Assembly: GCF_014207445.1 (NCBI RefSeq)
Contig: NZ_JACHEM010000003.1
Coordinates: 248,001 to 312,000, forward strand
DNA from: Streptomyces candidus
GTDB lineage: Bacteria > Actinomycetota > Actinomycetes > Streptomycetales > Streptomycetaceae
Length of the DNA stretch: 64,000 nucleotides
Direction of reading: 5' to 3'
In this document: piece by piece, positions 8,189-16,690 of the stretch
Layout of the letters: every line of letters begins with the position of its first letter
How positions within the stretch are numbered: position 1 is the first letter of the stretch
Notes under the pieces: generated by a model
The model's input: only the letters and a program-made list of their open reading frames with translations
Databases searched by the model: none
Told to the model about the DNA's origin: nothing
Position numbers and translations under genes: made by a program

Positions 8189-8895
8189 CCGAACAGGGCG
8201 CACAGGCCACGGAGGGGCAGGGGCACGGCCCCGGCCGGCAGGTACGGGTGGTGCTGGTCGACGATCACCGGATGTTCCGTACCGGAGTGCAGGCCGAGAT
8301 CGGCCAGACCGCGGTCACCGGCGTCGAGGTGGTCGGCGAGGCCGCCGACGTCGACCAGGCCGTCACCGTCATCACGGCGACCCGGCCCGAGGTGGTCCTC
8401 CTCGACGTGCACCTGCCCGGCGGCGGCGGGGTGGAGGTGCTGCGCCGGTGCGCGCCGCTGATGTCGGACGCGGAGCGCCCCGTGCGGTTCCTGGCGCTGT
8501 CGGTGTCGGACGCGGCGGAGGACGTCATCGGGGTCATCCGGGGCGGCGCGCGCGGTTACGTCACCAAGACGATCACCGGGGCCGACCTGATCGACTCGGT
8601 GTTCCGGGTGCAGGACGGGGACGCGGTGTTCTCGCCGAGGCTCGCCGGGTTCGTTCTGGACGCGTTCGCCTCGACGGACGCGCCGCCGGTCGACGAGGAC
8701 ATGGACCGGCTCACCCAGCGGGAGCGCGAGGTGCTGCGGCTGATCGCGCGCGGCTACGCGTACAAGGAGATCGCCAAGCAGCTGTTCATCTCCGTGAAGA
8801 CGGTCGAGTCGCACGTCTCCGCGGTGCTGCGCAAGCTCCAGCTCTCCAACCGGCACGAGCTGACCCGCTGGGCGACCGCGCGGCGGCTCGTCTGA
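8185..8895 (+). CDS. LuxR/NarL-family response regulator
   Basis: A 236-residue cytosolic DNA-binding regulator. The receiver domain has the acidic pair in LVDDH, the phospho-acceptor Asp in VVLLDVHLP and the conserved Lys in VTKTI. The C-terminal GerE-type helix-turn-helix reads LTQREREVLRLIARGYAYKE then KTVESHVSAVLRKL. It starts inside the stop of the kinase gene (ATGA) and is its cognate partner. A likely target is the divergent PspC gene, but no binding site is recognised. Confidence 0.95.
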   Translation: MTEQGAQATEGQGHGPGRQVRVVLVDDHRMFRTGVQAEIGQTAVTGVEVVGEAADVDQAVTVITATRPEVVLLDVHLPGGGGVEVLRRCAPLMSDAERPVRFLALSVSDAAEDVIGVIRGGARGYVTKTITGADLIDSVFRVQDGDAVFSPRLAGFVLDAFASTDAPPVDEDMDRLTQREREVLRLIARGYAYKEIAKQLFISVKTVESHVSAVLRKLQLSNRHELTRWATARRLV

Positions 8896-8984
8896 GGTGC
8901 GAGCCGCAGGCGGACGTGCATCACAGGACAGGGGCGTGACCGCGAGCAACCCCGGAGCGGGATCGCCCCTCTAGTACCCATGTG

Positions 8985-10103
8985 ATGAGTCTGACCGGCA
9001 CCCCCTTCCTCGTGACAGCGGCATGCCTCCTCGTGGTCGCGTTCGTGCTGCCCCTGGCGCTGTGGAGCCGGCTGCGCGGACCCGCCCTCGTGCGCGGCGG
9101 CACCCGCGTGCTGATGCTGCTGTTCGCGCAGATCACGGCCATCACGGTGGTCTTCGTCGCGGTCAACAACGCCAACGGGCTGTACGACACGTGGGACGAC
9201 CTCCTGGGCACCGGGGACCACTCGGGTGCCGCAGCCGACCTCGGGCCCGACGGCACGGGCGGCCAGAAGCTGTCCGAGCAGCCGAAGCAGCCGGCCCGCT
9301 TCACGCCGGTCACCGACGCCAGGATGGGCGAGGGTGTGCGGGTCACCCAGCTCAGGGGCCGGATATCCGGCGTCGAGGGCGAGGTGTACGTATGGCTGCC
9401 GCCGCAGTACGACGACCCGGCGTACCGGGACAAGAAGTTCCCGGTGGTCGAGCTGCTGCCCGGCTACCCGGGCTCCGCGAAGGCCTGGTTCGGCGCCCTT
9501 GAGGTGAACAAGCAGCTGAAGCCGCTCATGGAGCAGGGCAAGGTCAAGCCGTTCATCCTGGTCTCGCCGCGCACCAACCTGCTCGGTGACCAGACCGACA
9601 GCGGCTGCGCCAACACCCCCGGCAAGGTCAACGCCGAGACGTGGCTGAGCGTCGATGTGCGCAGGATGGTCTCCGACACCTTCCGCGCCTCCGACAGGGC
9701 TGCGGACTGGGCGGTCGGCGGGTACTCGGCAGGCGCCCACTGCGCCGCCAGGCTGGCCGTCGCCCACCCCGACCGCTACCGGGCGGGCGTGAGCCTCTCC
9801 GGCTTCAACGACCCCAACGGGGAACCCGCCGCGCTCACCGCGGCGACGCCGGAGCTGCGGCGCGCCAACAACCCGTACCTGCTCCTGAAGAAGGCCACCG
9901 ACGCGGGCAAGCCGCCGCGCACCGCCCTGTTCGTCTCGGGTGCGGCGGGCGACGGCTATGAGAGCGGCACCGCGTTGAAGAGCGTGGCGAAGGAGCCGAC
10001 CACGGTACGGGTGGTGAAACTGACCGGGCCCCACGGCACCAGCGTGTGGAAGCAGCAGGTGCCGGAGGTGTTCCGGTGGCTTTCGGAGCAGGTGGGCACG
10101 TAG
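8985..10103 (+). CDS. Membrane-anchored esterase (putative esterase / mycolyltransferase-like fold)
   Basis: A 372-residue protein. Two hydrophobic helices (about 8-30 and 45-65) anchor it; the rest should be extracytoplasmic. The alpha/beta-hydrolase domain carries the nucleophile motif GYSAG and a late His in GPHGTSVW; the region VWLPPQYDD...ELLPGYPGS is typical of the esterase-D / antigen-85-like family. The substrate is unknown. A TAGTAC box at 8972-8977 would start transcription at about the ATG, so the mRNA is probably leaderless; GTG 8982 is the alternative start. It ends six bases before a convergent small gene. Confidence 0.85.
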   Translation: MSLTGTPFLVTAACLLVVAFVLPLALWSRLRGPALVRGGTRVLMLLFAQITAITVVFVAVNNANGLYDTWDDLLGTGDHSGAAADLGPDGTGGQKLSEQPKQPARFTPVTDARMGEGVRVTQLRGRISGVEGEVYVWLPPQYDDPAYRDKKFPVVELLPGYPGSAKAWFGALEVNKQLKPLMEQGKVKPFILVSPRTNLLGDQTDSGCANTPGKVNAETWLSVDVRRMVSDTFRASDRAADWAVGGYSAGAHCAARLAVAHPDRYRAGVSLSGFNDPNGEPAALTAATPELRRANNPYLLLKKATDAGKPPRTALFVSGAAGDGYESGTALKSVAKEPTTVRVVKLTGPHGTSVWKQQVPEVFRWLSEQVGT

Positions 10104-10109
10104 CAGGGG

Positions 10110-10265
10110 TCAGTACCTGCGGCCGCCCGTCCGGCCGCCGCGCAGCTTGCCCAGCAGCGACTTGGCCTGAGCGCGGCGTCGCGGGTCGGACGCCTGGCGG
10201 CGGATGGTGCGCTGCCCCTGCGGACTGCGTGCGTAGCTCTTGAGCTTGTTGATGATGCCCGGCAT
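10110..10265 (-). CDS. Small very basic protein (51 aa), unknown
   Basis: A 51-residue protein starting MPGIINKLKSYARSPQGQR and ending LLGKLRGGRTGGRRY. About a third of its residues are Arg or Lys. The start is supported by a GGAGG Shine-Dalgarno with proper spacing; longer upstream starts lack one. It lies 86 bp after the NlpC/P60 gene on the same strand. Short proteins of this look are common in Streptomyces and their function is unknown; nucleic-acid binding is possible from charge alone. Confidence 0.7.
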   Translation of the reverse strand: MPGIINKLKSYARSPQGQRTIRRQASDPRRRAQAKSLLGKLRGGRTGGRRY

Positions 10266-10351
10266 GGCTGTTCCTCCGGTCGTCTCGTGCGCCGTGGAGG
10301 TCACGGCCCTTGCCGGACGTGTACCCGCCCCCGAACCGGTGATGCGGTCTC

Positions 10352-11449
10352 TCACGCGGGTCGTGTCATTCCGGTCAGCGGCATCTCGTCGATCGGGGCG
10401 ATGCGTACCGGGGCGCCGGGCCGCGGGGCGTGGATCATCTTGCCGTCGCCGATGTACAGGCCGACGTGTGTGATGCCGGAGTAGAAGAACAGCAGGTCTC
10501 CCGGTGCGAGCTGGGAACGCGAAAGGCGCTGTCCCGCGTTGATCTGGGTGTAGGTGGTACGGGGCAGGGCGACGCCCGCGGACCGCCAGGCGGCCTGGGT
10601 CAGGCCCGAGCAGTCGAAGGAGGCGGGACCGGTGGCACCCCAGACGTAGGGCTTCCCGAGCGCGCCGTAGGCGAACGAGACGGCTTGCGCGGCGCGGGCG
10701 TTGGGCGCGCGGGTGCCGCCGCGCGGAAGGCCGGCGCGCGCGCCGCGGTCGGCCCGGTCCCCGTTCGTCCCGCCGTGCCCGTCCTGGGCGGCGTACGCGG
10801 CCCGGTCGGCGGCGGTGAGCCGGGCGAGCAGGGCCTCGGCTTCGGCGATCTTCCCCTGGATCATCGCCTTGTGCTTCTGCAGCTCGGCCCGCGCGGCGGT
10901 GAGTTCGGCGAAGCGCCGGTCGGCGGTCCCGCGCAGCCGGGCCACCTCGGTGGCCTGCCGCTGTGCGCCCCGCACCGTGACGGCCTGCCGGTCGCCCGCC
11001 CGTCCGGCGAGCGCGGCGCGCTCCAGGTACCGGTCGGGGTCCGAGGTCAGCGCGACCTGGAGCGCGGGCTCGACGCCGCCGGAGCGGTACTGGGCCGTGG
11101 CCAGCGCGCCGAGCGCGTCGCGGGCCGCGTTCAGCCGCTCCGTCCTGCGTGCCGCCTCGTCCCGCAGTGCGTCCAGCGACCTCTTCGTCCGTTCGGACTT
11201 CTCCTTGACGCCGTTGTACGCCTCGGTGGTGGCCTCCGCGTCGTGGTACAGCGTGTCGATCCTCGACTTGATCTGGGCCGCCGTGAGCGTCGGCTCCGCC
11301 TGTGCGGTGCCCTCCAGCGCGGTGGTTCCCGCGGCGCCCGCCAGGGCGAGGGTGACCGCGGTGGTGCGGGCGGAGCGGGCGCGGCGTGCGGTGCTGCCGA
11401 TGAGCGAGCGCTGCTTGGGCTTACGGTGCGCTGCCACGAGGGCGTTCAC
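10352..11449 (-). CDS. Secreted NlpC/P60 peptidoglycan hydrolase
   Basis: A 365-residue exported protein. A long signal peptide (Arg-rich start, then TTAVTLALAGAAGTTALEG ending at AQA) is followed by a coiled-coil region to about residue 215, like the autoinhibitory coil of RipA-type hydrolases. The C-terminal NlpC/P60 domain has the catalytic Cys in FDCSGLTQ, a His in GITHVGLYIG and a further His in KMIHAPRPG. It should cleave peptide stems in the wall. The GTG start has GGAAGGAC upstream. The mRNA has about 100 nt of strong stem-loops before the start (11495-11599). Confidence 0.93.
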   Translation of the reverse strand: MNALVAAHRKPKQRSLIGSTARRARSARTTAVTLALAGAAGTTALEGTAQAEPTLTAAQIKSRIDTLYHDAEATTEAYNGVKEKSERTKRSLDALRDEAARRTERLNAARDALGALATAQYRSGGVEPALQVALTSDPDRYLERAALAGRAGDRQAVTVRGAQRQATEVARLRGTADRRFAELTAARAELQKHKAMIQGKIAEAEALLARLTAADRAAYAAQDGHGGTNGDRADRGARAGLPRGGTRAPNARAAQAVSFAYGALGKPYVWGATGPASFDCSGLTQAAWRSAGVALPRTTYTQINAGQRLSRSQLAPGDLLFFYSGITHVGLYIGDGKMIHAPRPGAPVRIAPIDEMPLTGMTRPA

Positions 11450-11494
11450 GTCCTTCCACGGTGCGTCCGTCGCGGACGCGGGTTCCGTACGCGG

Positions 11495-11599
11495 CCGGCG
11501 GCGGTCCCGGACAGGGGGAACGGGACCGCCGCCGGTGTATGTGGCGACGGCGGCCGACAGCCGCCCCGGGGCCGGGGCGGCGGTGGGGAGTCGGCCGCC
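11495..11599 (-). promoter_or_regulatory. Structured 5' leader of the NlpC/P60 gene (two strong hairpins)
   Basis: Bases 11495-11509 and 11521-11535 form a perfect 15-bp stem with an 11-base loop. Bases 11549-11558 and 11590-11599 form a 10-bp stem that encloses a second perfect 9-bp stem (11561-11569 with 11572-11580). The hairpin nearer the gene ends 45 bases before the GTG and could act as terminator or translation control. I do not see the conserved elements of the c-di-AMP (ydaO) riboswitch known before related wall hydrolases. The rest of 11450-11796 holds no gene that I can support. Confidence 0.5.
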
Positions 11600-11796
11600 T
11601 GGGGAGGGACGCTAAACCTGGGCCTCACGGCACGGCCTTCGAATGCCCGCTACTGAGCGAAAGTGGTCAGCCCTTGACCGCCGTTGACTGCCGCCAGGAA
11701 TGCGGAACCACTACTCCCGCCTGCTCCGTGACCAAAGGGGCGGAGGGGCCCGCCCTGGCGCGGGGAGCCTGCTAAGGCGTGGCTAGGCTCCGTGTC

Positions 11797-12150
11797 ATGG
11801 ACGTACTCCTCCACTTCTTCGTGGCCCTGCACATCATCGGCATCGCCTCGCTCCTCGGCGGCTTCCTCACCCAGATGAAGGCGATGAGCGCGGGCACGGC
11901 CCGCTTCGGGCCCGCGATGCTGCACGGAGCGCTGCTCATGCTGATCACGGGCATGATCCTGGTCGGCATCAACGAGGCCCAGGGCCATGCCCTCAACCAC
12001 ATCAAGATCGGCATCAAACTGGCGATCCTCGTGGTGATCCTGGGCATCGTCTACGTCAAGCGTGACGAGGAGAAGGCGGAGAAGGGCCTGTTCGCCGCGG
12101 TCGGCGCCCTGACGACACTGAACGTCTTCCTCGCCGTCCTCTGGGTCTGA
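11797..12150 (+). CDS. Small four-helix membrane protein, unknown
   Basis: A 117-residue protein with four hydrophobic helices and short loops, starting MDVLLHFFVALHIIGIASL. The start at ATG 11797 is set by a TAGGCT -10 box at 11784-11789, seven bases upstream, so the mRNA should be leaderless; there is no Shine-Dalgarno. I recognise it only as a conserved actinobacterial integral membrane protein. It lies upstream of pcrA in the same direction, but pcrA has its own promoter. Confidence 0.8.
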   Translation: MDVLLHFFVALHIIGIASLLGGFLTQMKAMSAGTARFGPAMLHGALLMLITGMILVGINEAQGHALNHIKIGIKLAILVVILGIVYVKRDEEKAEKGLFAAVGALTTLNVFLAVLWV

Positions 12151-12258
12151 CCTCGCGCCCCACCGCCCCGAGGGCGGCCGTTCCCCGGGCGGCGCCGGCC
12201 CGCCCCGGTGGCCGGTCACCGGCCGGTCACCTTCCGTGGTGGCGCATTCCGGGACCGG

Positions 12259-12281
12259 TTGTCAGTGGCTCCGCCTAGACT
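12259..12281 (+). promoter_or_regulatory. RecA-NDp / PafBC-type DNA-damage promoter of pcrA
   Basis: TTGTCAGTG (12259-12267), eight bases, then TAGACT (12276-12281). This is a full match to the consensus tTGTCRGTG-N8-TAnnnT known from mycobacterial LexA-independent DNA-damage promoters that need PafBC. Transcription would start about 12288, so the leader is only a few bases. Confidence 0.8.
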
Positions 12282-12290
12282 CGGTGGACG

Positions 12291-14762
12291 ATGAGCAGCC
12301 TCTTTGACGACAGTTTCCTGGCCGGCCTCCAGTCCAGGGACGACTCGCCCCCGCCGCCCCCGGAGGACACCGACGCAGGCGTACCTCCGGAGGAGGTTCC
12401 GCACGACCTCTTCGCAGGCGCGTTCGACGGTCCGCCCCCGCCCAGGGACGCGTACTACCGCGACGGCGCGCCCCGTACGGTCGTCGACCCCGCGGCACTG
12501 CTCGACGGGCTGAACGACAACCAGCGCGCCGCCGTCGTGCACGCCGGGTCGCCGCTGCTCATCGTGGCCGGAGCCGGTTCCGGCAAGACCCGCGTGCTCA
12601 CCCACCGCATCGCGCACCTGCTCGCCGCCCGCGGAGTGCACCCCGGCCAGATCCTGGCGATCACCTTCACCAACAAGGCCGCCGCGGAGATGAAGGAGCG
12701 CGTCGAGGCCCTGGTCGGCCCGCGCGCGAACGCGATGTGGGTGTCCACCTTCCACAGCGCCTGCGTGCGCATCCTGCGCCGCGAGTCCAAGAAGCTGGGC
12801 TTCACCTCCTCCTTCTCGATCTACGACGCCGCCGACTCCAAGCGCCTGATGGCCCTGGTCTGCCGCGACCTGGACCTCGACCCGAAGAAGTTCCCGCCGA
12901 AATCCTTCAGCGCCAAGGTCTCCAACCTCAAGAACGAACTGGTGGACGAGGAGACCTTCGCCGGACAGGCCGCCGACGGTTTCGAGAAGACGCTCGCCCA
13001 GGCGTACGCGATGTACCAGGCCCGCCTCCGCGAGGCGAACGCGCTGGACTTCGACGACATCATCATGACCACGGTGCACCTGCTCCAGGCGTTCCCGGAC
13101 GTCGCCGAGCACTACCGGATGCGCTTCAGGCACGTCATGGTCGACGAGTACCAGGACACCAACCACGCCCAGTACACGCTGGTACGGGAGCTGGTCGGCC
13201 CGTCCGGCCCCACCGACGCCCCCGGTGAGCTGTGCGTCGTCGGTGACGCCGACCAGTCGATCTACGCCTTCCGCGGCGCGACGATCCGCAACATCCTCCA
13301 GTTCGAGGAGGACTACCCGGACGCCAGGACGATCCTCCTGGAGCAGAACTACCGCTCCACCCAGACGATCCTCAGCGCCGCCAACGCCGTCATCGAGCGC
13401 AACGAGAACCGCCGCGCGAAGAACCTCTGGACCGACGCCGGCGCCGGCTCCCGGATCACCGGGTACGTCGCCGACACCGAGCACGACGAGGCCCAGTTCA
13501 TCGCCGAGGAGATCGACCGGCTCACCGACGCGGGCGACGCCAGGGCCGGGGACGTCGCCGTCTTCTACCGCACGAACGCCCAGTCCCGCGTCTTCGAGGA
13601 GATCTTCATCCGGGTCGGCCTGCCGTACAAGGTCGTCGGCGGTGTCCGCTTCTACGAGCGCAAGGAGGTCCGGGACGTCCTGGCCTACCTGCGCGTGCTG
13701 TCCAACCCCGAGGACACCGTCCCGCTGCGCCGCATCCTCAACGTGCCCAAGCGCGGCATCGGCGACCGCGCCGAAGCCATGATCGACGCCCTCTCGCTGC
13801 GCGAGCGGATCAGCTTCCCGCAGGCCCTGCGCCGCGTCGACGAGGCGTACGGAATGGCCGCCCGCTCGGCCAACGCCGTCAAGCGCTTCAACACGCTGAT
13901 GGAGGAGCTCCGTACGATCGTCGAGTCCGGCGCCGGACCCGCCACCGTCCTGGAAGCCGTGCTCGAACGCACCGGCTACCTCGCCGAGTTGCAGGCCTCC
14001 ACCGACCCCCAGGACGAGACGCGCATCGAGAACCTCCAAGAACTCGCCGCCGTGGCCCTGGAGTTCGAGCAGGAGCGCGAGGGCGAGGACACCGGCACGC
14101 TCGCCGAGTTCCTGGAGAAGGTGGCCCTGGTCGCCGACTCCGACCAGATTCCCGACGAGAGCGAGGACGGCTCCGGGGTCATCACCCTGATGACCCTGCA
14201 CACCGCCAAGGGCCTCGAATTCCCGGTCGTCTTCCTCACCGGCATGGAGGACGGCGTCTTCCCCCACATGCGCTCCCTGGGCAACACCAAGGAACTGGAG
14301 GAGGAGCGCCGCCTCGCGTACGTCGGCATCACCCGCGCCCGCGAACGGCTCTACCTGACCCGCTCCACCATGCGCAGCGCCTGGGGCCAGCCCTCGTACA
14401 ACCCGGCCTCCCGCTTTCTGGAGGAGATCCCGGACACCCACGTGGAGTGGAAGCGCACCGGTGCGCAGATCCCGGCCGGTCCGGTCTCCGGTTCCAAGGC
14501 CGGCGGCGTGGCCGCGTCCCTCTCCTCGTCGCTGTCGCAGTCCCGTGCGCGCGGCGGCCCGTCGGGCTTCGCCACCCGGCGTACGTCCGACAAGCCGGTC
14601 ATCTCGCTCGCGGTCGGCGACCGGGTCACCCACGACCAGTTCGGCCTCGGCACGGTGGTCACGGTGACCGGCTCCGGTTCCGACGCGCAGGCCACCATCG
14701 ACTTCGGCGGCGACCGCCCGAAGAAGCTGCTGCTGCGGTACGCACCCGTGGAGAAGCTGTAA
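12291..14762 (+). CDS. pcrA: ATP-dependent DNA helicase PcrA/UvrD
   Basis: An 823-residue SF1 helicase for repair and replication-conflict resolution. After an acidic, Pro-rich tail of about 65 residues, LNDNQRAAVVHA is the Q motif and GAGSGKTR the Walker A. Later motifs: ITFTNKAAAEM (Ia), VDEYQDTN (II), GDADQSIYAFRGA (III), LEQNYRST (IV), TLHTAKGLEFPVVF (V) and ERRLAYVGITRAR (VI). The last 60 residues form the PcrA Tudor-like domain that binds RNA polymerase (VGDRVTHDQFGLGTVV). Length is normal for actinobacterial PcrA. Its promoter carries the PafBC damage box. Confidence 0.97.
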   Translation: MSSLFDDSFLAGLQSRDDSPPPPPEDTDAGVPPEEVPHDLFAGAFDGPPPPRDAYYRDGAPRTVVDPAALLDGLNDNQRAAVVHAGSPLLIVAGAGSGKTRVLTHRIAHLLAARGVHPGQILAITFTNKAAAEMKERVEALVGPRANAMWVSTFHSACVRILRRESKKLGFTSSFSIYDAADSKRLMALVCRDLDLDPKKFPPKSFSAKVSNLKNELVDEETFAGQAADGFEKTLAQAYAMYQARLREANALDFDDIIMTTVHLLQAFPDVAEHYRMRFRHVMVDEYQDTNHAQYTLVRELVGPSGPTDAPGELCVVGDADQSIYAFRGATIRNILQFEEDYPDARTILLEQNYRSTQTILSAANAVIERNENRRAKNLWTDAGAGSRITGYVADTEHDEAQFIAEEIDRLTDAGDARAGDVAVFYRTNAQSRVFEEIFIRVGLPYKVVGGVRFYERKEVRDVLAYLRVLSNPEDTVPLRRILNVPKRGIGDRAEAMIDALSLRERISFPQALRRVDEAYGMAARSANAVKRFNTLMEELRTIVESGAGPATVLEAVLERTGYLAELQASTDPQDETRIENLQELAAVALEFEQEREGEDTGTLAEFLEKVALVADSDQIPDESEDGSGVITLMTLHTAKGLEFPVVFLTGMEDGVFPHMRSLGNTKELEEERRLAYVGITRARERLYLTRSTMRSAWGQPSYNPASRFLEEIPDTHVEWKRTGAQIPAGPVSGSKAGGVAASLSSSLSQSRARGGPSGFATRRTSDKPVISLAVGDRVTHDQFGLGTVVTVTGSGSDAQATIDFGGDRPKKLLLRYAPVEKL

Positions 14763-14783
14763 CACCCTCGCCGTACGCACGGA

Positions 14784-14820
14784 AGCGGGCCCGCACCGGA
14801 CAGTCCGGCGCGGGCCCGCT
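14784..14820. terminator. Bidirectional terminator between pcrA and the M23 gene
   Basis: Bases 14784-14794 pair with 14810-14820 (11 bp) and, after one mismatch, 14796-14800 with 14804-14808. It lies between the convergent stops at 14762 and 14840. Confidence 0.75.
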
Positions 14821-14839
14821 CCGGTGACGGGACGGGCGG

Positions 14840-16435
14840 TTACGTGGGGTCGAGCCCCTTGCTGCGCAGCCAGGCCAGCGGGTCGACGGCGGATCCGCCG
14901 GCGGGCCGGACCTCGAAGTGCAGGTGGGCGCCGGTGGAGTTGCCGGAGTCGCCCGCGTAGCCGATGACGTCGCCCGCCTTCACCGGTCCCGAGCGGATCT
15001 TGGTGGTGGAGAGGTGGCAGTACCAGGTCTCGGTGCCCGACGGGGAGACGACTTTCATCATGTTTCCGTACGCGCTGTTGTACTGGTAGCTGACCTCGCC
15101 GTCGGTCGCCGCCATCACCGGCGTGCCGTATCCGACGGGGAAGTCGATGCCGGTGTGCACCGCCGCCCAGTTGACGCCCGCCTGCCCGTAGTACGCGCTG
15201 AGGCCGTGCTGTTCGACGGGGAGCACGAACTTCGGACGGGCGGCCTCCTTGCGGGCGGCCTCCTCGGCCTTGCGCTTGCGCTCCGCGTCCTGCCGCACCT
15301 TGAGGTCGATGCGCTCCTGCGTACGGCTGGCGCGGTCGCCGAAGTCACGGGCGTCGGCGCTCAGTCCTGCGAGCTGGGTGTCGAGCTTGCGGTTGACCGC
15401 GACGGCCTTGACGGTGGCCGGGTCGGCGGTGGTCAGGGCGACCGGCTTGGGCTTCGTCTCTTCGGCTCCGGCGACGCCGCTCACGGAGGCGGCGGCGATT
15501 CCTGCGACGCCCATGACACAGGCGGAGGGCACGGCGACCTTGATGAACGCGGAGCGCTTGGCGGGCGGGCGGCGGCGGCCACGGCCCGCGGGGGCTCGGC
15601 GGGCGGCACGGGGGCCGGCCGCCACGGGTTCCGGTACGGGACCGGGACCGTCCGCGTCGTCGGGGACTTCGAGGACGGCGGGGAACTCGGCGGTGCTGTA
15701 GTCGCCGTCGGCGGCGGCGGTGTCCGCGGGCTCCGAATCAGCGGCCGGGTCCCAGTCGGAGGCGTCGAAGACGCCGGTGTCGACGCCGCTCGTGCTGACG
15801 CTGCCGGCGTCGAAGCTGTCTGCTTCGTAGGTGCCGGTTCCGAGCCCGCCGGGTTCGAAGTGGCCCGCATCGCCCGTCTCGAAGGTGCCCGTCCCGAAGG
15901 TGCCCGCTTCGAAGGTGGCGGTTTCGGGGCTGGGGTCGTACGGCTGCCACTGGTGGCCCACGGAGCTGTCGGCCGTGTACGCGAACTGGGTCGCGTCGAA
16001 CTGTCCGCTCTCGAAGGGCGACTGCTGGGCCTGGTGGATCTGGTCCGCCTGGTTCCAGACCTGCGCGTCCCACTGCCCGGTGGTCGGCGCGTCGCCGCTG
16101 TCGTAGCCGTAGGAGAGCGGGCCCGCCTGGGCGGGGATGTCGGCGGTGTGCCCGTGGTCGCCGGGTCCGGCCCAGCTGCCGGAGGTGTCGTACCCCTGGC
16201 TCTGGCCCTGGTCGGGGCCCTGACCCAGGGTGTGTGCCTGCTGCGAGTGCGCGGCGTAGGCGCCGTACGCGGTGTTCTCGTGCGAGCCGGTGTCCCAGGG
16301 GGAGGTGTCGTACGTGCCGGTGGGGGTACTGGTACCGGACGGACCGCCGAAGAGGGGGTCGTTCTCGTAGGTGCCGTTCTCGAAGGTGCCGGTGGGGTAC
16401 GTGTCGTACCCGGCGTGGGGTTGCTGGTCGTTCAC
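14840..16435 (-). CDS. M23-family peptidoglycan endopeptidase with long acidic repeat tail
   Basis: A 531-residue membrane-anchored wall hydrolase read from the GTG at 16435. The first 270 or so residues are acidic, Gly/Thr/Tyr-rich and repetitive (many TGTFE/TGTYE units) and should be cytoplasmic and disordered. An Arg-rich stretch and one helix (VAVPSACVMGVAGIAAASV) follow, then a charged coiled coil, then the M23 domain. That domain shows HTGIDFPVG (zinc His and Asp) and HLHFE (third ligand). It probably cuts peptide cross-links outside the membrane. The 255 bases upstream hold a perfect palindrome GCCGTGATCACGGC at 16648-16661 but no gene. Confidence 0.9.
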   Translation of the reverse strand: MNDQQPHAGYDTYPTGTFENGTYENDPLFGGPSGTSTPTGTYDTSPWDTGSHENTAYGAYAAHSQQAHTLGQGPDQGQSQGYDTSGSWAGPGDHGHTADIPAQAGPLSYGYDSGDAPTTGQWDAQVWNQADQIHQAQQSPFESGQFDATQFAYTADSSVGHQWQPYDPSPETATFEAGTFGTGTFETGDAGHFEPGGLGTGTYEADSFDAGSVSTSGVDTGVFDASDWDPAADSEPADTAAADGDYSTAEFPAVLEVPDDADGPGPVPEPVAAGPRAARRAPAGRGRRRPPAKRSAFIKVAVPSACVMGVAGIAAASVSGVAGAEETKPKPVALTTADPATVKAVAVNRKLDTQLAGLSADARDFGDRASRTQERIDLKVRQDAERKRKAEEAARKEAARPKFVLPVEQHGLSAYYGQAGVNWAAVHTGIDFPVGYGTPVMAATDGEVSYQYNSAYGNMMKVVSPSGTETWYCHLSTTKIRSGPVKAGDVIGYAGDSGNSTGAHLHFEVRPAGGSAVDPLAWLRSKGLDPT

Positions 16436-16690
16436 CAACGTCTCTCTCGCCTCGGCAGCAGGACCTGTGCCCGGGAGCCCGGGGGCGCCCAGAGTGGAAG
16501 CAGTGGCGCGACTGTACCCGGCGGTATGCGACGACGACAATCTCCGGCTGGTTTTGAGCGAGCAGGAAACGGGCAATCGGCCGTCTTTTGGTGGACGGCG
16601 GGCGTGGCTCTGCGGCTGCGTTCGGCGAATGTTCGAGAGTTGCGGGGCCGTGATCACGGCTCTTTCACCGGACGCGCACGGGCCTTACGT

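Noticed and set aside
11600-11778. c-di-AMP (ydaO) riboswitch before the NlpC/P60 gene
   Set aside because: The conserved ydaO core segments are not recognisable in the leader; only generic GC hairpins are seen. The same search before the M23 gene (16436-16690) also failed.
16618-16636. LexA-like box near TGTTCGA
   Set aside because: Only one half-site matches TCGAAC-N4-GTTCGA and the spacing is wrong.
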